NCBI GenBank assembly: GCA_017442445.1
Contig: JAFRZS010000109.1
Span: 1-9,289, forward strand
Source of the DNA: Clostridia bacterium
GTDB lineage: Bacteria > Bacillota > Clostridia > Oscillospirales > Acutalibacteraceae
Length of the DNA stretch: 9,289 bases
Direction of reading: 5' to 3'
The notes beneath the pieces are model-generated. The model did no database searches, was not told where the DNA came from, and saw only the letters and a program-made list of their open reading frames with translations. Below are positions 6,145 through 9,289 of the stretch, piece by piece. Made by a program: the position numbers and the translations under genes. Each line of letters opens with the position of its first letter. Within the stretch, counting starts at the first letter, position 1.

Positions 6145-6173
6145 ATTCTATCACAAAAAATACATAATTTCAA
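6145..6173 (-). promoter_or_regulatory. Sigma-A promoter of the UPF0237-UPF0210 operon
   Basis: Minus strand: TTGAAA (6173-6168), a 17-base spacer, TAGAAT (6150-6145), each 5 of 6 to consensus. The start of transcription should be near 6138, giving a leader of under 30 bases to the ATG at 6111, too short for a riboswitch. Confidence 0.8.
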
Positions 6174-6200
6174 TTTTTTTTGTAATTTTTTATTTTTTAC

Positions 6201-6229
6201 TTTTATTTTTCTGAAATTTATGGTATATT
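6201..6229 (+). promoter_or_regulatory. Candidate extended -10 promoter of the PHP-aminotransferase-ispE cluster
   Basis: TGGTATATT at 6221-6229 is an extended -10 element (TG-n-TATATT). The -35 position, 17 bases further upstream, reads TTTTAT and is poor, as is tolerated when TG is present. Transcription would begin near 6236, some 19 bases before the ATG at 6255. It faces away from the UPF0237 promoter across an A/T-rich spacer. Confidence 0.5.
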
Positions 6230-6254
6230 AGCTATTTAGAATGGAGGTAATTGT

Positions 6255-7067
6255 ATGCAATACAAGAAATTACTTGATTTGCACGTTCATACCGATAACT
6301 CTTTTGACGGCAATCATTCAACAACATATCTCTGTGAACGAGCGCAGATGTTAGGTCTTCGAGCCGTTGCCTTCACAGACCACAGTGATATTGATACTCC
6401 CGATAAACAACAGCTTGAACGCTCTGCGCTTCAATCTTTCTTTGAAATATCAAAAGCCAAGTCTGCTTTCAGAGGTCGAATGATAATATGTAAAGGCATA
6501 GAATTAGGTCAGCCTGTATATGATATTGAAACCTCCGAAAAAATCCTCAACAGTCAAAAGTACGATTTTGTAATCGGTTCTGTTCATAACCTCAGAGGAA
6601 TGCAGGATTTCTGGTATCTTGATTACAGCAAGGAAAATGTTCCCGAATTGCTTGACAAATACTTTGATGAAATTATAAATCTTGTTGATTGGGGCAACTT
6701 TGACACTCTTGCACATCTCACCTACCCTCTGAGATATATCGTTGGAGACAGTAAAATTCCTGTTGATTTATCAAAATATGACGATAAAATCAATCTGATT
6801 TTAAAAACTCTCGCAGAAAAAGAACTTGCTTTGGAAATCAATACCTCAGGACTCAGACAGAATCTCAAAAAAACAATGCCGGAGGCGAATATCGTAAAAC
6901 GCTTCAAGGACTTCGGCGGTAAATATATAACAATCGGCTCAGATGCCCACTATGCCGAGCATTTAGGAGCAGGAATAAATGAAGGCATGAATATTGCCAA
7001 AGATTGCGGATTTGACAGTGTTACACTTTATCAGAACCGCGAACCAATACAAATACCCATTGAATAG
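6255..7067 (+). CDS. PHP-domain phosphoesterase, histidinol-phosphatase (HisJ-type) like
   Basis: Cytoplasmic metal-dependent phosphoesterase of 270 residues with a complete set of PHP motifs: DLHVHTD (8-14; His10, His12), FTDHSD (40-45; Asp42, His43), KGIELG (80-85; Glu83), GSVHN (108-112; His111), DTLAHL (150-155; His154), EINTSG (194-199) and GSDAHY (228-233; Asp230, His232). These residues bind the trinuclear metal centre. Length and motif order match HisJ-type histidinol-phosphatases, which remove phosphate from L-histidinol phosphate in histidine synthesis, but PHP proteins with other phosphate substrates look alike and no other his gene is present. The start has GGAGG 7 bases upstream. 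The aminotransferase follows after 11 bases, its ribosome binding site touching this gene's stop, so they are probably co-translated. Confidence 0.88.
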   Translation: MQYKKLLDLHVHTDNSFDGNHSTTYLCERAQMLGLRAVAFTDHSDIDTPDKQQLERSALQSFFEISKAKSAFRGRMIICKGIELGQPVYDIETSEKILNSQKYDFVIGSVHNLRGMQDFWYLDYSKENVPELLDKYFDEIINLVDWGNFDTLAHLTYPLRYIVGDSKIPVDLSKYDDKINLILKTLAEKELALEINTSGLRQNLKKTMPEANIVKRFKDFGGKYITIGSDAHYAEHLGAGINEGMNIAKDCGFDSVTLYQNREPIQIPIE

Positions 7068-7078
7068 GAGAATATAAA

Positions 7079-8260
7079 ATGATAGATTTTAACCAATTAC
7101 TCAATAAGAGAATACGCGATGTTAAACCTTCGGGTATCAGAAAGTTCTTTGATATCTGCGAGGAATATGACGATGTAATTTCATTAGGTATCGGCGAACC
7201 CGATTTTCCCACTCCCGAACACATCCGTCAGGCAGGTATCAATGCTATTGCATCAGGTCATACTAAATACACATCAAACAAAGGTCTTACAGAATTAAGA
7301 CGCGAAATTGCTGCTTACTATAAGCGCCGTTTCAATGTTGACTATTGCGGTGATACCGATGTTCTTATTACAATCGGCGGTTCCGAAGCTTTAGACCTTT
7401 GCTTCAGAGTTTTATTGGAAGACGGCGATGAGGTTTTGGTATCCGAACCTTCTTATGTCTGCTACTCTCCTCTTACATCAATCAGTAACGGTGTTTATGT
7501 TCCGATTGTAACAGAAGAAAAAGACAGATTCAGACTTACACCCGAAGCTTTAAAGGCTGCAATTACTCCTAAAAGTAAGCTTCTCGTTCTCACCTATCCC
7601 AACAACCCCACAGGCGGTATCATGGAAAGAGAAGACCTTGAAGCTATTGCTGAGGTTATCAAGGATACAAATATCATTGTTATTTCCGATGAAATTTACG
7701 GTGAACTTACTTACGGCGGTAAACGCCATGTTTCAATGGCTGAAATTCCCGGCATGAAGGAAAGGACTGTTATCATCAACGGCTTCTCAAAGGCTTATTC
7801 AATGACAGGTTGGCGTCTTGGTTACGCTATCGGCCCCAAGGAGCTTATTGCCGCTATAACAAAGATGCATCAGCACGCTATCATGAGTGCTAATACAATT
7901 TCTCAGTATGCCGCTATTGAGGCTTTGAGAAACGGCGATGTCGATATAAATTATATGCACAAAACATACGATGCAAGAAGAAGACTTGTTGTATCAGGCT
8001 TTAACCTCATAGGTCTTCATACTTTTGAGCCTGAAGGTGCTTTCTACTGCTTCCCCTGTATCAAGAGTACGGGACTTGACTCAGAAACCTTCTGTGCGCA
8101 GTTACTTGAGAAGAAAAGAGTTGCAGTTGTTCCCGGTACCGCTTTCGGTGATTGCGGTGAGGGTTATATACGCGTTTCTTACTGCTACTCAACAGACCAC
8201 CTTGCAGAAGCTCTGAAGCGTATCGGAGATTTTGTTGAAGAACTCAGGAGCGGAAAATGA
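7079..8260 (+). CDS. Class I/II pyridoxal-phosphate aminotransferase (AspAT subgroup I-gamma type)
   Basis: Cytoplasmic fold-type I PLP enzyme of 393 residues that moves amino groups between amino acids and 2-oxo acids. Visible landmarks are GIGEPDFPTP (37-46), TIGGSEALDL (98-107, phosphate-loop region), PNNPTGG (174-180, Asn176), SDEIYGEL (203-210; Asp204 and Tyr207 contact the cofactor), GFSKAYSMTGWRLGY (235-249; Lys238 is the Schiff-base lysine) and YIRVSYCYS near the C-terminus (Arg365, alpha-carboxylate binding). The sequence resembles the group containing Bacillus PatA and other aspartate/alanine or acetyl-diaminopimelate aminotransferases; the true substrate cannot be read from the sequence. 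The ATG at 7079 is preceded by AGGAGA about 7 bases upstream. The gene overlaps ispE by 4 bases (ATGA). Confidence 0.93.
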   Translation: MIDFNQLLNKRIRDVKPSGIRKFFDICEEYDDVISLGIGEPDFPTPEHIRQAGINAIASGHTKYTSNKGLTELRREIAAYYKRRFNVDYCGDTDVLITIGGSEALDLCFRVLLEDGDEVLVSEPSYVCYSPLTSISNGVYVPIVTEEKDRFRLTPEALKAAITPKSKLLVLTYPNNPTGGIMEREDLEAIAEVIKDTNIIVISDEIYGELTYGGKRHVSMAEIPGMKERTVIINGFSKAYSMTGWRLGYAIGPKELIAAITKMHQHAIMSANTISQYAAIEALRNGDVDINYMHKTYDARRRLVVSGFNLIGLHTFEPEGAFYCFPCIKSTGLDSETFCAQLLEKKRVAVVPGTAFGDCGEGYIRVSYCYSTDHLAEALKRIGDFVEELRSGK

Positions 8261-9123
8261 TTACTGTAAATGCAGCAGCAAAAATCAATTTATCCCTTGA
8301 CATAGTAAAAAGGCTTGATAACGGTTATCACAGCCTTTTTATGATAATGCAATCTGTCGATTTATATGACACGATAAAAGTCGAAAAATGCGAGTGTAAA
8401 GGAATTTGCATTACATGTAATATCCCTGACATTCCTACAGATGACTCCAATATTGCCGCTAAGGCTGCAAAGGCTTTTTTCAATGCGGCAAACATTGAAA
8501 ATCCCGGCATAAAGATTGATATTACTAAGCGTATTCCCCACGCAGCAGGACTTGCAGGCGGTAGCGCAGACGGTGCAGGAGTTATAGTTGCACTCAATGA
8601 AATGTTCAATACAGGCTTTACACAGAAAGAACTTTGCGATATAGGTGTAAAGGTCGGAGCTGACGTTCCGTTCTGTATTGTCGGCGGTACGATGTTGTCA
8701 CAGGATATAGGCGGAGTGCTTTCACCTTTACAGCCGTTACCCGATGTATATATCGTTCTTGCAAAGCCGAAAGCAGGTGTTTCAACAAAAGGTGCTTATG
8801 ATGCCTTTGATTCTGCAAATAACATCAAACATCCTGATAACTGCAACCTGCTTCATGCGGCAGTAAACGGCGATTTTGAAAAAATGTTTGCTCTTTCTTC
8901 AAACGTTTTTGAACAGGTAATTGAAGTTCCGGAAAGAGTTAATATAAAATCCGTAATGCGTAAAAATAACTGCAAAACGGCTTGTATGAGCGGTTCGGGT
9001 CCGACTGTTTTCGGTATTTTTGAAAATAAAAGCGATGCCGAAAACTGTGTTGAAGAGCTTAAAACTATTATTCCCGAGGTTTTCCTCACAAAACCTTTAA
9101 GACACGGAACTTTTTTTGAATAA
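8257..9123 (+). CDS. ispE: 4-diphosphocytidyl-2-C-methyl-D-erythritol kinase
   Basis: GHMP-family kinase of 288 residues that phosphorylates CDP-methylerythritol with ATP in the MEP pathway for isoprenoid precursors. The N-terminal AAAKINLSLDI (6-16; Lys9) and GYHSL (23-27; His25) form the substrate site. PHAAGLAGGSADGAG (94-108) is the glycine-rich ATP loop, slightly altered from the common GLGGGSSDAA. GADVPFC (134-140) carries the catalytic Asp136. CMSGSGPTVFGIF (243-255) is the third GHMP motif. The length is usual. ATG overlaps the aminotransferase TGA (ATGA), and AGGAG lies 6 bases upstream, inside the preceding gene, so translation is coupled. A DUF378 gene follows after 53 bases with no clear terminator between. 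Confidence 0.97.
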   Translation: MITVNAAAKINLSLDIVKRLDNGYHSLFMIMQSVDLYDTIKVEKCECKGICITCNIPDIPTDDSNIAAKAAKAFFNAANIENPGIKIDITKRIPHAAGLAGGSADGAGVIVALNEMFNTGFTQKELCDIGVKVGADVPFCIVGGTMLSQDIGGVLSPLQPLPDVYIVLAKPKAGVSTKGAYDAFDSANNIKHPDNCNLLHAAVNGDFEKMFALSSNVFEQVIEVPERVNIKSVMRKNNCKTACMSGSGPTVFGIFENKSDAENCVEELKTIIPEVFLTKPLRHGTFFE

Positions 9124-9125
9124 AT

Positions 9126-9192
9126 AAATTTTATCGGCCAATAATAACTTCAACAAGTATTAAGGAGTTGAAAGTTATGCTTGATAAAATTT
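9126..9192 (+). other. Long-range inverted repeat around the DUF378 start
   Basis: AAATTTTATC at 9126-9135 is exactly complementary to GATAAAATTT at 9183-9192, with two further possible G-U pairs inside. The 47-base loop holds the AAGGAG ribosome binding site and the ATG at 9177. All pairs but two are A-T, so a chance match is quite possible. Confidence 0.25.
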
Positions 9193-9289
9193 CATTGGCA
9201 TTGGTTATCATCGGTGCTCTTAACTGGGGCGGTATCGGTCTCTTTCAATTTGACCTTGTCGCATGGATTTTCGGAGGTCAGGGTGCAAT
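9177..9289 (+). CDS. DUF378 small membrane protein (YuzA-like), partial at right edge
   Basis: Only the first 37 codons are in the window. After MLDK, a hydrophobic segment (about 5-23) contains the family pattern LVIIGALNWGGIGLF, followed by FDLVAWIFGG, where a second membrane segment begins. This matches DUF378, a family of small membrane proteins (about 60-80 residues) with two hydrophobic segments and no established function. The start is supported by AAGGAG 9 bases upstream. It may be co-transcribed with ispE, as I see no clear terminator in the 53-base gap, but a separate promoter cannot be excluded. Confidence 0.85.
   Translation, partial: MLDKISLALVIIGALNWGGIGLFQFDLVAWIFGGQGA

Overview
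The window looks like chromosome from a low-GC Gram-positive anaerobe of the class Clostridia, probably a gut Oscillospiraceae/Ruminococcaceae relative. This rests on A+T-rich intergenic DNA, strong GGAGG-type ribosome binding sites, consensus sigma-A promoters, the gene families present (SipW-type peptidase and substrates, UPF0237/UPF0210 pair, MEP-pathway kinase IspE) and an inverted repeat with TGTAGGG ends of a kind I associate with that group. The assignment is inference.

Region 1 (1-3414, minus strand) is a secretion and surface-protein module. A consensus promoter at 3386-3414 drives a catalytically degenerate EAL-domain protein (2546-3310), then a membrane-anchored protein with a large extracytoplasmic domain (1698-2513), then a small secreted TasA/camelysin-like protein with a SipW-dependent type signal peptide (845-1591). 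A 3' region with two inverted repeats and a terminator (624-660) follows. Downstream, apparently as its own unit, is an ER-type (Ser/His) signal peptidase of the SipW type (1-532, running off the left edge). The two exported proteins look very different overall but share a two-cysteine framework and a W-x-E-G-x(4)-C motif near the C-terminus. The simplest reading is that the peptidase processes at least the 248-aa protein, which is exported as a matrix or fibre-like component, with the EAL relative as a possible cyclic-dinucleotide sensor or protein-interaction partner.

Region 2 (3446-6173, minus strand) is a three-gene operon: ACT-domain protein (UPF0237), UPF0210/DUF711 'PFL family' protein, and a Gfo/Idh/MocA-type oxidoreductase. 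It has a good promoter at 6145-6173, tightly spaced genes whose stops overlap the next Shine-Dalgarno, and a terminator overlapping the last stop codon. The UPF0237-UPF0210 pair is widely conserved but its biochemical role is not established.

Region 3 (6201-9289, plus strand), divergent from region 2, is a metabolic cluster: a PHP-family histidinol-phosphatase-like phosphoesterase, a class I/II PLP aminotransferase, IspE (4-nt overlap with the aminotransferase) and the start of a DUF378 small membrane protein cut by the right edge.

The only stretch above 300 bases without a gene is 533-844. It holds the SipW promoter candidate, a terminator, a 73-bp palindromic repeat and a 10-bp-stem hairpin. 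No tRNA, rRNA, CRISPR array, insertion sequence or recognisable riboswitch was seen.
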